The notes beneath the pieces are model-generated. The model was given only the letters and a program-made list of their open reading frames with translations, searched no databases and had not been told where the DNA came from. The position numbers and the translations under genes were made by a program. From contig JAEWIW010000072.1 of assembly GCA_023386855.1 (NCBI GenBank), positions 1 to 5,559 of the forward strand: a stretch of DNA of 5,559 nt, written 5' to 3'. The DNA is from Bacteroidota bacterium (GTDB taxonomy: Bacteria > Bacteroidota > Bacteroidia > Chitinophagales > Chitinophagaceae). Below, piece by piece: positions 1-5,559 of this stretch (position 1 is the stretch's first letter; each line of letters starts with the position of its first letter).

Positions 1-525
1 GGTATGTACAATACATTACTGGAAGGAAATGATCCTGCTATCGTAGTGGAATCGCTCAATGGATACAGGCTGAAAGAGAAATTACCCGATGACCTGCTGG
101 GATATCGTGTTGCACTGGGTATGCCAGAAGTGATCAGGGAAGGAAATGATATCACTATTGTTTCTTATGGGTCCACGTTACGTATCGTCGAAGAAGCAGC
201 TGCACGGCTGCAGGCACAAAATATCAGCTGCGAGGTCATTGATGTGCAAACCCTGCTTCCTTTTGACAGGGAACACCGCATCCTGGAATCTTTAAAAAAG
301 ACCAGCAGGATTTTGTTTGTCGATGAGGATGTACCCGGAGGGGCTACAGCCTATATGTACAATATCGTAATGGAAAAGCAGGGTGGTTATAAATGGCTGG
401 ATGCCACGCCACGTACGCTTTCTGCCAAAGCACACCGCCCTGCCTATGGTAGTGACGGGGATTATTTCAGTAAGCCGAACGCGGAAGAGATCATGGAAAC
501 GGTTAAAAAGATCGTTGCAGAATAA
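1..525 (+). CDS. 2-oxoacid dehydrogenase E1, beta-type C-terminal part (5' end outside window)
   Basis: This is the C-terminal 174 codons of a thiamine-diphosphate 2-oxoacid dehydrogenase E1 protein. The E1 component decarboxylates a 2-oxoacid and passes the acyl group to the lipoyl group of E2 in the cytoplasmic complex. The reading frame is open from base 1 (GGT), so the ATG at 4 is internal and the true start lies upstream. Numbering from that Met, the end of the pyrimidine-binding domain (VVESLNGYRL, about 14-23) is followed by a transketolase C-terminal domain from about 47. That domain shows GNDITIVSYGS, the E1-beta signature DVQTLLPFD (80-88) and the strand RILFVDED (102-109). The tail AKAHRPAYGSDGDYF resembles the fused alpha/beta E1 proteins common in Bacteroidota, in which one chain carries both subunits; the fusion cannot be seen here. 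The substrate (pyruvate or branched-chain 2-oxoacid) cannot be decided from this part. It ends in TAA, 15 bases before the next gene. Confidence 0.9.
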   Translation, partial: GMYNTLLEGNDPAIVVESLNGYRLKEKLPDDLLGYRVALGMPEVIREGNDITIVSYGSTLRIVEEAAARLQAQNISCEVIDVQTLLPFDREHRILESLKKTSRILFVDEDVPGGATAYMYNIVMEKQGGYKWLDATPRTLSAKAHRPAYGSDGDYFSKPNAEEIMETVKKIVAE

Positions 526-540
526 TATCAAATTTTTGCC

Positions 541-810
541 TTGTTAAGTTCAAAAGAAAAACGATTCCTGAAGTATTGGGAAGAACAGCGCAGCGGAGGT
601 AAAACCTCCTATATCATCATGCTTACCGTGGTGGGAACATTTATAGGAACGCTGATGATCTCGGTATTTCTTTTCCTGTTTTTTCATTATACCCTGTCAA
701 TAGAATTTTTACTGGTAATAGCTTCTGCGCTGGTATTCAGCCTGGTGATCAGCTGGATCAGCTGGAACAGGAATGAAAAGAAATACCAGGAGATGCTGTT
801 AAGAAGCTGA
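541..810 (+). CDS. Small two-helix membrane protein of unknown function, TTG start
   Basis: I do not recognise a characterised family. The 89-residue product has a charged N-terminus (SSKEKRFLKYWEEQR, 3-17), a hydrophobic segment at about 24-48, a short turn (HYTLS), a second hydrophobic segment at about 54-75, and a basic, hydrophilic C-terminus (NRNEKKYQEMLLRS). That predicts a helical hairpin in the inner membrane with both ends in the cytoplasm. The start is chosen as TTG at 541 because the only upstream in-frame codons run back to the TAA of the E1 gene (523-525). The next ATG, at 619, would remove the whole N-terminal segment and cut into the first helix. No Shine-Dalgarno sequence is visible, as usual in Bacteroidota. 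The 15-base gap and absence of a terminator suggest co-transcription with the E1 gene. A functional link to the dehydrogenase is only suggested by position. Confidence 0.7.
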   Translation: MLSSKEKRFLKYWEEQRSGGKTSYIIMLTVVGTFIGTLMISVFLFLFFHYTLSIEFLLVIASALVFSLVISWISWNRNEKKYQEMLLRS

Positions 811-874
811 TACGATCAATGAAAGGAAATACTCTTTGATGCATTTGGAAAGCAGGTCACATCGATGACAATAA

Positions 875-903
875 AAAAAGCTCCCCATAAAGAGGAGCTT
901 TTT
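875..903. terminator. Bidirectional intrinsic terminator between convergent genes
   Basis: A perfect 10-bp stem (AAAAAGCTCC at 875-884 pairing with GGAGCTTTTT at 894-903) encloses a 9-base loop. Read on the plus strand it ends in a T-run (899-903) and sits 64 bases after the small membrane protein gene. Read on the minus strand it ends in a longer T-run (complement of 873-879) and sits 18 bases after the yebC stop. It can therefore end transcription from both sides of this convergent junction. The remaining intergenic bases (811-870) show nothing recognisable. Confidence 0.85.
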
Positions 904-921
904 CAGTTTTATAAAAGAATG

Positions 922-1644
922 TCAGGCAAGGTTATGAAACACTTTCTGCACATCGTCATCCTGTTCTAATTTGTCTACCAGTTTCAATACTTCCTGTGCC
1001 TGGTCTTCGGGCAGGTCAACAGTAGTGGAAGGGATCCATTCCACTTCAGCAGTCAATGGGTTTAGTCCTTTTTCTTCCAGTGCTTTCTGCATATTACCAA
1101 AATCGGTAAAACCGCAACGAAGTGTCAGTACGGTTTCATCATTCTCACCAGTTCCTTCTCCCATTTCTTCCAGTCCTGAATCGATCAGTTCCAGTTCAAG
1201 TTCCTCAGCATTGATGCCTTCGGGTTTCAGTTTAAACACGCCCATCTTTTTAAACTGGAAGCTTACACTTCCGCTTGTACCAAGGTTCCCATTTCCCTTA
1301 TTAAAAATGGAACGCAGGTTGGCAACTGTACGGGTATTATTGTCGGTAGCGGTTTCTACCAGGATGGCAACCCCGTGAGGAGCATATCCTTCATACAATA
1401 CTTCTTCGTAGTTGTCCATTTCCTTACCCTGTGCTCTTTTGATAGCGGCTTCCACGCGATCTTTGGGCATGTTCACTGCCTTGGCATTCTGGAAGCACCT
1501 GCGAAGCGCCGGGTTGGTAGCTGGGTCGGGCCCACCGGCTTTTACTGCAATAGCGATCTCCTTTCCAATACGTGTAAACTGTTTTGCCATCCTGTCCCAA
1601 CGGGCAAACATGGTGGCTTTACGAACTTCAAATATTCGACCCAT
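922..1644 (-). CDS. yebC: YebC/PmpR/TACO1 family protein
   Basis: A full-length YebC-family protein of 240 residues, the usual size. The family was long annotated as DNA-binding transcriptional regulators (PmpR). More recent work on bacterial YebC and mitochondrial TACO1 supports a ribosome-associated role that relieves stalling, notably at proline-rich stretches. Family blocks appear in order: the N-terminal three-helix region with [15 protein letters not shown] (37-51) and [10 protein letters not shown] (53-62), then [14 protein letters not shown] (84-97), [11 protein letters not shown] (101-111), [12 protein letters not shown] (120-131), WIPSTTVDL (203-211) and the C-terminal [10 protein letters not shown] (229-238). 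The start [10 protein letters not shown] replaces the MAGHSKW opening of the proteobacterial proteins, and I recall this as the form usual in Bacteroidota. An acidic stretch (about 159-170) is a variable loop. A strong promoter lies 52 bases upstream of the start, and the terminator at 875-903 follows the TGA stop. The family call is secure; the molecular role is inferred from relatives. Confidence 0.95.
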   Translation of the reverse strand: MGRIFEVRKATMFARWDRMAKQFTRIGKEIAIAVKAGGPDPATNPALRRCFQNAKAVNMPKDRVEAAIKRAQGKEMDNYEEVLYEGYAPHGVAILVETATDNNTRTVANLRSIFNKGNGNLGTSGSVSFQFKKMGVFKLKPEGINAEELELELIDSGLEEMGEGTGENDETVLTLRCGFTDFGNMQKALEEKGLNPLTAEVEWIPSTTVDLPEDQAQEVLKLVDKLEQDDDVQKVFHNLA

Positions 1645-1695
1645 ATAAATTGATTGAGATTTTCGTTAGTCTTTCAGCCTTGGCCAAAAGCCGTG

Positions 1696-1728
1696 CAAAG
1701 GTAGAAAATTGCAGTAGAATCCAGTCAA
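1696..1728 (-). promoter_or_regulatory. Bacteroidota-type promoter for yebC
   Basis: On the minus strand the -7 element reads TACCTTTG (complement of 1696-1703), a perfect match to the Bacteroidota consensus TAnnTTTG. A TTG at the end of a T-rich run (complement of 1726-1728) lies 22 bases upstream and fits the -33 element. Transcription would start near 1689, giving a leader of about 45 bases before the yebC ATG. The promoter lies between the stop of the upstream DUF4255-like gene and yebC, so yebC need not depend on readthrough from that gene. Confidence 0.7.
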
Positions 1729-1740
1729 AAAATGCAAACC

Positions 1741-2208
1741 CTATATTTCAGATACTCTTGCCTGGTAAAACAGGACAGGGCGTTGGGGCTGCTTTTGCGC
1801 CATCCAGAACTGGTTGAGTTCATTGATGCTTACATCCATTATGGACAATGACATTTCAAATTCTTTTTCACCCGACTTCCATTGCAGGAAAGGTTTGCGA
1901 TCAAAATGATCGCAGATGAGTTCCGTTAGTTCAATGATAGATTCCGGGTTATCATCTTTGGCCATCACATAAAAACTAAAGGCATAGGCTGCTTTACCGG
2001 TGGTGGGGGCAGCCTGGTAATTGCGGTGATGGGTATCGAAACCAAACCTTAATAAGGAAATGCTGATGCTGCTATTTTTTGATTTCTTTTTTTCCGGCCC
2101 GATGATAACCGCTATTTTTTTTGACTTGTAAGTGGCCTGTAAATAATCTTTCAGTTCATCACCCATTTTGCGGAAGATCTCTAATAACATAGCCAGTGGT
2201 TTGATCAT
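1741..2208 (-). CDS. DUF4255/Pvc16 N-terminal-like protein (tentative)
   Basis: A 155-residue protein with no signal peptide or membrane segment. By pattern it resembles the DUF4255/Pvc16 N-terminal family, known from contractile phage-tail-like injection systems (Afp16/Pvc16), where the protein caps the tube or sheath end. Matching features in order are an N-terminal amphipathic helix after MIKP (about 5-24), a hydrophobic strand SISISLLRF (47-55) followed by RNYQ (62-65), the strand AYAFSFYVMAK (74-84), a helix with ELTELICDHFDRKPFL (93-108), and the family-like ending SINELNQFW (127-135) with RPVLFYQARVSEI (143-155). The middle is shorter than usual, and a Lys/Ser-rich loop (PEKKKSKNSS, 38-47) stands where family members usually have a charged variable loop. 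ATG at 2206-2208 is favoured because family members typically begin Met-Ile. No injection-system genes lie in the window. It lies downstream of the permease, but a terminator separates them. The reading frame is convincing; the family call is moderate and by eye only. Confidence 0.6.
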   Translation of the reverse strand: MIKPLAMLLEIFRKMGDELKDYLQATYKSKKIAVIIGPEKKKSKNSSISISLLRFGFDTHHRNYQAAPTTGKAAYAFSFYVMAKDDNPESIIELTELICDHFDRKPFLQWKSGEKEFEMSLSIMDVSINELNQFWMAQKQPQRPVLFYQARVSEI

Positions 2209-2230
2209 GAAGTTACGGTGAATAACATAA

Positions 2231-2257
2231 AAAAGCCGCCTTTAAGGGGCGGCTTTT
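2231..2257 (-). terminator. Intrinsic terminator after the amino acid permease gene
   Basis: A perfect 10-bp GC-rich stem (AAAAGCCGCC at 2231-2240 with GGCGGCTTTT at 2248-2257) encloses a 7-base loop. On the minus strand it ends in six T residues (complement of 2229-2234) and lies 31 bases after the permease stop. It also lies only 22 bases before the start of the DUF4255-like gene, so most permease transcripts should stop before that gene. Confidence 0.85.
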
Positions 2258-2288
2258 CAGCAATTTAATCAGGTTGGTCAACCAGGCT

Positions 2289-3890
2289 TTATAACCCGTC
2301 GTTGGCCTCACCGTTATTGTTCAGCTTACTGTTTTTGCGGCTGTACAGGAAGTACACCAGCAACCCGATGCCCATCCAGATGAATGCTACTTTTAAGGTT
2401 TGTGCATCAAGCGCCACGATCATACCCGCGCAAACCAGTACACCCAGGATAGGAACCAATGGAACCAGCGGTGTTTTGAATGGACGCTCACGGTTAGGTT
2501 CCCTTCTTCTCAGGATCCAAACACCAGCACTCACCAGTACAAAGGCGAAGAGTGTTCCAAAAGAGGTAAGGTCACCCGCAACATTACCCGGTACAAAAGC
2601 TGCAAACAATCCTACAAAAACAAAGAGGATCCAGTTGGCTTTAAACGGGGTTTTATATTTAGGATGAAGTTCTCCAAAAGCTTTAGGGATAAGGCCGTCA
2701 TTACTCATGGTATAGAAGATACGGCTTTGTCCCATCAGCATCACAAGGATAACCGAAGAAAAACCTGCAAGGATAGCAACTGTTACCGCAGTGCCGAGCC
2801 ATCCGTAACCGGTCATATAAGTCTGGATAGCGTAAGCAACGGAGGCTTCACGACCAGCAGTCTTGAATTCCTGGTAATTGGCTACACCAGTAAGTACATG
2901 TCCGAAAAGAATATAAAGGATGGTACATACTACCAGTGAACCGAGGATACCGATAGGCATATCCCTTTTAGGATTCTTGGCTTCCTGTGCGGCAGTACTC
3001 ACTGCGTCAAAACCAATGAAGGCAAAGAACACAATGGCGGCACCGCCAAGAACACCACCCCATCCATGTTTGAACACACCATCATGGCCAGGAGTGCCGG
3101 CAGGAATCATATATGGTGTATGATTGGAAGGATTGATGAACTGCCATCCGATAACAATGAATAGGATTACAATGGCTACTTTGACAATTACAATAACAGC
3201 GTTTACCATGGCTGATTCCTGGGTTCCCCTGATCAGGAGCATGGTCAATAGCAGCAGGATCACCAATGCAGGAGCATTGAGAATTCCAGAATTCACCTGT
3301 ACCAGGCTGGTAAGATCTGCAGGTAATGCATTGTACTGTGCTTCGGTCAGCAGAAGAGGATCCGTTTTAACAACGGCAGCAAGGTCGGGAGCACCTGCAA
3401 GAACTTTTGAAATGTTGGCATCACCTATAACACGATGAATGGATTCAAAAGGAGAATGGCACCATTCATATGGTATTGCCCCTCCAAGCAAATTATTTAA
3501 GTATTCACTCCATGCGATAGATACTGTAGCTGCACCAAGTGCATATTCCATAATCAAAGCCCATCCTATGATCCAGGCGATCAGTTCACCCATGGTAACA
3601 TATGAATAAGCGTAAGCGCTTCCCGCAATGGGGATCATGGCTGCAAATTCCGCGTAACATAAACCTGCGAATGCACATCCGATTGCGGCAACGATAAATG
3701 AAATGGTCACTGCCGGTCCGGCTGCTTCTGCAGAAGCTGCAGCGGTTCTTACAAACAAACCGGCGCCGATGATGGCGCCGATGCCCAGTGCAACAAGGTT
3801 TGCTGCCCCGAGGGTTCTTTTAAGTCCTTTTTCTGAATCAGAAGCTTGTGCCAATAAATGAGAGAGAGACTTTTTGCGATGCAAACTCAT
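2289..3890 (-). CDS. APC-superfamily amino acid permease (YfnA/CAT-like)
   Basis: A 533-residue inner-membrane amino acid transporter of the APC superfamily, closest by eye to the cationic amino acid transporter (CAT)/YfnA-like group. The TM1 substrate-binding loop is GIGAIIGAGLF (36-46). TM2-TM3 contain CYAEFAAMIPIAGSAYAYSY (78-97) and GELIAWIIGWALIMEYALGA (101-120). TM6 carries FAFIGFDAVSTA (289-300), followed by the conserved loop QEAKNPKRDMP (302-312). The TM8-TM9 region has RIFYTMSNDGLIPKAFGELH (390-409). The end, LVYFLYSRKNSK, matches the final helix of YfnA-like proteins, so the chain is complete with about 12 membrane segments. Residues about 136-203, between TM3 and TM4, form a hydrophilic outer loop longer than in Bacillus YfnA. 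The start ATG is at 3888-3890, with a plausible promoter 45 bases upstream and a terminator after the stop. It is divergent from the gltP-like symporter gene. The exact substrate is not determined. Confidence 0.93.
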   Translation of the reverse strand: MSLHRKKSLSHLLAQASDSEKGLKRTLGAANLVALGIGAIIGAGLFVRTAAASAEAAGPAVTISFIVAAIGCAFAGLCYAEFAAMIPIAGSAYAYSYVTMGELIAWIIGWALIMEYALGAATVSIAWSEYLNNLLGGAIPYEWCHSPFESIHRVIGDANISKVLAGAPDLAAVVKTDPLLLTEAQYNALPADLTSLVQVNSGILNAPALVILLLLTMLLIRGTQESAMVNAVIVIVKVAIVILFIVIGWQFINPSNHTPYMIPAGTPGHDGVFKHGWGGVLGGAAIVFFAFIGFDAVSTAAQEAKNPKRDMPIGILGSLVVCTILYILFGHVLTGVANYQEFKTAGREASVAYAIQTYMTGYGWLGTAVTVAILAGFSSVILVMLMGQSRIFYTMSNDGLIPKAFGELHPKYKTPFKANWILFVFVGLFAAFVPGNVAGDLTSFGTLFAFVLVSAGVWILRRREPNRERPFKTPLVPLVPILGVLVCAGMIVALDAQTLKVAFIWMGIGLLVYFLYSRKNSKLNNNGEANDGL

Positions 3891-3934
3891 ACAGTTAATT
3901 CAGGATTTAATATGAATGAAGTTTATAGAATGCG

Positions 3935-3964
3935 GAAAGATAAAGGATTTTCAATAAAACCAAA
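3935..3964 (-). promoter_or_regulatory. Candidate promoter for the amino acid permease
   Basis: On the minus strand, TATCTTTC (complement of 3935-3942) matches the Bacteroidota -7 consensus TAnnTTTG except for the last base. TTTG (complement of 3961-3964) lies 18 bases upstream as the -33 element. Transcription would begin near 3928 and give a leader of about 38 bases. The surrounding A/T-rich intergenic sequence makes chance matches possible. Confidence 0.45.
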
Positions 3965-4003
3965 TAATCTTGTTAATTCATAACCTGCGCACTTGCTGGG
4001 CTT

Positions 4004-4028
4004 TTGTTCACACTCGGGATTATGTTTT
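4004..4028 (+). promoter_or_regulatory. Weak candidate promoter for the cation symporter
   Basis: TATGTTTT at 4021-4028 matches TAnnTTTG except for its last base. The nearest TTG (4004-4006) is only 14 bases upstream, shorter than the usual spacing, and the next one (3993-3995) is 25 bases away. Some promoter must lie in this divergent region, since the symporter gene is the first of its transcription unit, but the exact site is uncertain. Confidence 0.2.
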
Positions 4029-4094
4029 AAATATTATATTGCAGCTTTTTAAAAAACCGCGATCCCTTTCGGGCAGCTATCTAAAACCCTCATT

Positions 4095-5327
4095 TTGAAA
4101 AATAACAGGCTTACAATTTATATCCTGGTGGCCATGGCACTTGGCATTATTACCGGGTATATAGTTCATAAAAATGCCGACAGCGATACCATTGCCAGTT
4201 TTTCAACCAATATAAAATTGCTCACCACCATCTTTCTCCGGCTGGTGATGATGATCATTGCTCCACTGGTATTTTCCACGCTGGTGGTGGGTATCGCCAA
4301 GCTGGGAGATATGAAATCCGTAGGAAGGGTAGGAGGCAAAGCCCTGTTATGGTTTGTAAGCGCATCACTGGTGAGCCTGCTACTCGGAATGTTGCTCGTG
4401 AATTTTTTTCAGCCTGGCGCAGCCATCGACCTCAGCAATGCTGACACAGCCGGTGCACAGGACCTGATTGGTAAGACCCAGGAGTTCTCCATGATCAAAT
4501 TTGTTGAACACGTTTTCCCAAGAAGTGTGATCGAGGCCATGTCAACCAACGAGATCCTGCAGATCGTGGTCTTCAGTATATTCTTCGGTATTGCCATGAC
4601 TTCCATTGGCGATTATGCAAAGCCTGTTTTGAAAGCGCTTGATGCAGTATCACATATCATCCTGAAAATGGTAGGCTACGTGATGAACTTCGCGCCACTG
4701 GGTGTGTTTGGCGCTATCGCCGCGGTAATTGCAGTGAAAGGCCTTGAAGTATTTAAGTTCTATGGATTATACCTTTTCTATTTTCTTATAGGAATACTTT
4801 TATTGTGGGCTGTACTACTTGCCGTAGGGTTCCTTATCCTGCGCAACCGGGTGCCAACCCTGGTCAGGAGGATCGCCCAGCCCCTGCTGATCGCTTTCAG
4901 TACCACTAGTAGTGAAGCCGTATTCCCTAAACTGACCGAAGAGCTGGAAAGATTTGGATGTAAAGACAAGATCGTATCCTTCATTCTTCCCCTGGGTTAT
5001 TCCTTTAACCTCGATGGAAGCATGATGTACATGACTTTTGCCAGCCTGGCCATTGCACAGGCATATGGTATTCATATTGATATTGGAACGCAGTTAACCA
5101 TGTTACTGGTGCTGATGCTGACCAGCAAGGGCGTGGCAGGCGTTCCCCGTGCATCACTTGTGGTGGTTACAGCCACCTGTGCCATGTTCAATATCCCACC
5201 CGAAGGCATCGCGCTGATCCTGCCTATCGACCATTTCTGTGATATGTTCAGGAGTATGACCAATGTTCTTGGTAATGCACTGGCCACTTCCGTAGTGAGT
5301 AAATGGGAAGGTGAACTGGCCGACTAG
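4095..5327 (+). CDS. Dicarboxylate/amino acid:cation symporter (DAACS, GltP-like), TTG start
   Basis: A complete 410-residue inner-membrane symporter of the DAACS/SLC1 family, which moves glutamate, aspartate or C4-dicarboxylates inward with H+ or Na+. Family landmarks are TM1 with LGIITGYIVH (16-25), hairpin 1 with TTSSEAVFPKL (270-280), TM7 with NLDGS (305-309), hairpin 2 with SKGVAGVPRAS (344-354), and TM8 from D379 to N394. By comparison with archaeal GltPh, D383 and R386 match the residues that hold the substrate amino group and side-chain carboxylate. This favours acidic amino acids over C4-dicarboxylates, since DctA lacks the equivalent Asp. GltPh D405, a sodium ligand, is N394 here, as in E. 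coli GltP, which hints at proton coupling. TTG at 4095 is chosen because it gives the family-like opening MKNNRLTIYILVAM; the next in-frame ATG (4134) would cut into TM1. No terminator follows, so the downstream dedA-like gene may be co-transcribed. Confidence 0.93.
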   Translation: MKNNRLTIYILVAMALGIITGYIVHKNADSDTIASFSTNIKLLTTIFLRLVMMIIAPLVFSTLVVGIAKLGDMKSVGRVGGKALLWFVSASLVSLLLGMLLVNFFQPGAAIDLSNADTAGAQDLIGKTQEFSMIKFVEHVFPRSVIEAMSTNEILQIVVFSIFFGIAMTSIGDYAKPVLKALDAVSHIILKMVGYVMNFAPLGVFGAIAAVIAVKGLEVFKFYGLYLFYFLIGILLLWAVLLAVGFLILRNRVPTLVRRIAQPLLIAFSTTSSEAVFPKLTEELERFGCKDKIVSFILPLGYSFNLDGSMMYMTFASLAIAQAYGIHIDIGTQLTMLLVLMLTSKGVAGVPRASLVVVTATCAMFNIPPEGIALILPIDHFCDMFRSMTNVLGNALATSVVSKWEGELAD

Positions 5328-5385
5328 GGAACAGGATTTGAATGAACCGAAAGAGAACCTAAATTGACAACCTTTTATCATCATT

Positions 5386-5559
5386 ATGCTTGAATTATTA
5401 GCTATTACCTGGAAAGATTTGCTGAACCCGGAATTCTATATCCAGAACGGGGGATTATGGATCGTGCTATTTATTGTATTTGCAGAAACAGGACTTTTTG
5501 CCGGCTTCTTTCTTCCGGGCGACAGCCTGCTGTTTGTTGCCGGGATCTATAGCAACGAA
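5386..5559 (+). CDS. DedA family membrane protein (3' end outside window)
   Basis: The first 58 codons of a DedA/VTT-domain membrane protein, beginning at ATG 5386 and open to the window edge. DedA proteins are inner-membrane proteins linked to lipid-carrier or phospholipid transport across the membrane and to envelope homeostasis. The diagnostic block is present: after an amphipathic N-terminus ([19 protein letters not shown]) come a hydrophobic segment from about 24 and the motif [19 protein letters not shown] (32-50). E34 and D46 correspond to the acidic residues known to be important in E. coli DedA proteins. It starts 58 bases after the symporter stop with no hairpin between, so transcription with that gene is possible; I see no convincing -7 element in the gap. 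Specific lipid substrate and subfamily cannot be told from this fragment. Confidence 0.9.
   Translation, partial: MLELLAITWKDLLNPEFYIQNGGLWIVLFIVFAETGLFAGFFLPGDSLLFVAGIYSNE

Noticed and set aside
971..1378. Plus-strand open frame of 135 codons opposite yebC
   Set aside because: It is antisense to a clearly conserved gene, its Ser/Pro-rich composition is that of a mirror frame, and it has no recognisable domain or promoter.
2272..2283. Inverted repeat GGTTG/CAACC near the permease stop
   Set aside because: A 5-bp stem with a 2-base loop cannot form as drawn and is within chance expectation; the adjacent strong terminator explains the region.
2302..3438. Several plus-strand open frames opposite the amino acid permease
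   Set aside because: They mirror the codon pattern of the permease, overlap one another in different frames and resemble no known protein.
4064..4073. Small CCC/GGG hairpin in the symporter leader
   Set aside because: The 3-bp stem is too short to support a regulatory RNA or riboswitch, and no conserved riboswitch core is recognisable around it.
5364..5369. TTGACA just before the dedA-like gene, resembling a sigma-70 -35 box
   Set aside because: The window uses Bacteroidota promoter signals, and no TAnnTTTG or TATAAT-like element lies at a suitable distance before the ATG at 5386.
4409..5384. Minus-strand open frames opposite the symporter
   Set aside because: They lie within a well-conserved transporter gene on the other strand and have no family features.
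1..5559. CRISPR array, insertion sequence, prophage, toxin-antitoxin or defence genes
   Set aside because: No repeat-spacer pattern, transposase, integrase or paired small toxin genes were seen; apart from the DUF4255-like gene, the content is housekeeping.

Overview
The window looks like a piece of a chromosome from the phylum Bacteroidota, most likely the Chitinophagaceae or a close relative. This rests on several signs. Base composition is moderate. There are no convincing Shine-Dalgarno sequences ahead of the starts, and A/T-rich sequence precedes them instead. A textbook Bacteroidota promoter -7 element (TAnnTTTG) lies upstream of yebC. The YebC N-terminus ([10 protein letters not shown]...) and the E1 C-terminus both look like Bacteroidota versions. 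This is family-level recognition by eye, not a database result.

Layout from left to right. (1) Plus strand, 1-810: the 3' end of a thiamine-diphosphate 2-oxoacid dehydrogenase E1 gene (transketolase C-terminal domain), followed 15 bases later by a gene for an 89-residue two-helix membrane protein that probably starts at TTG. (2) A bidirectional intrinsic terminator at 875-903 separates these from a minus-strand block. (3) Minus strand, 922-3890, in transcription order: an APC-superfamily amino acid permease (3890-2289), an intrinsic terminator, a small protein resembling the DUF4255/Pvc16 N-terminal family (2208-1741), and yebC (1644-922) with its own promoter. (4) A 204-base divergent intergenic region (3891-4094) holding a plausible permease promoter. 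(5) Plus strand, 4095-5559: a dicarboxylate/amino acid:cation symporter whose binding-site residues favour glutamate/aspartate, again with a TTG start, then the first 58 codons of a DedA-family membrane protein that runs off the window.

Functionally this is mostly housekeeping: central or branched-chain carbon metabolism, a translation or regulatory factor, and two back-to-back amino acid importers whose shared control region would allow coordinated expression. No mobile element, CRISPR array, RNA gene or phage gene was found. The one component out of place is the DUF4255/Pvc16-like gene. Its relatives normally sit in contractile injection system clusters, yet here it has no such neighbours. 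I see no convincing new multi-gene system in these 5.6 kb.
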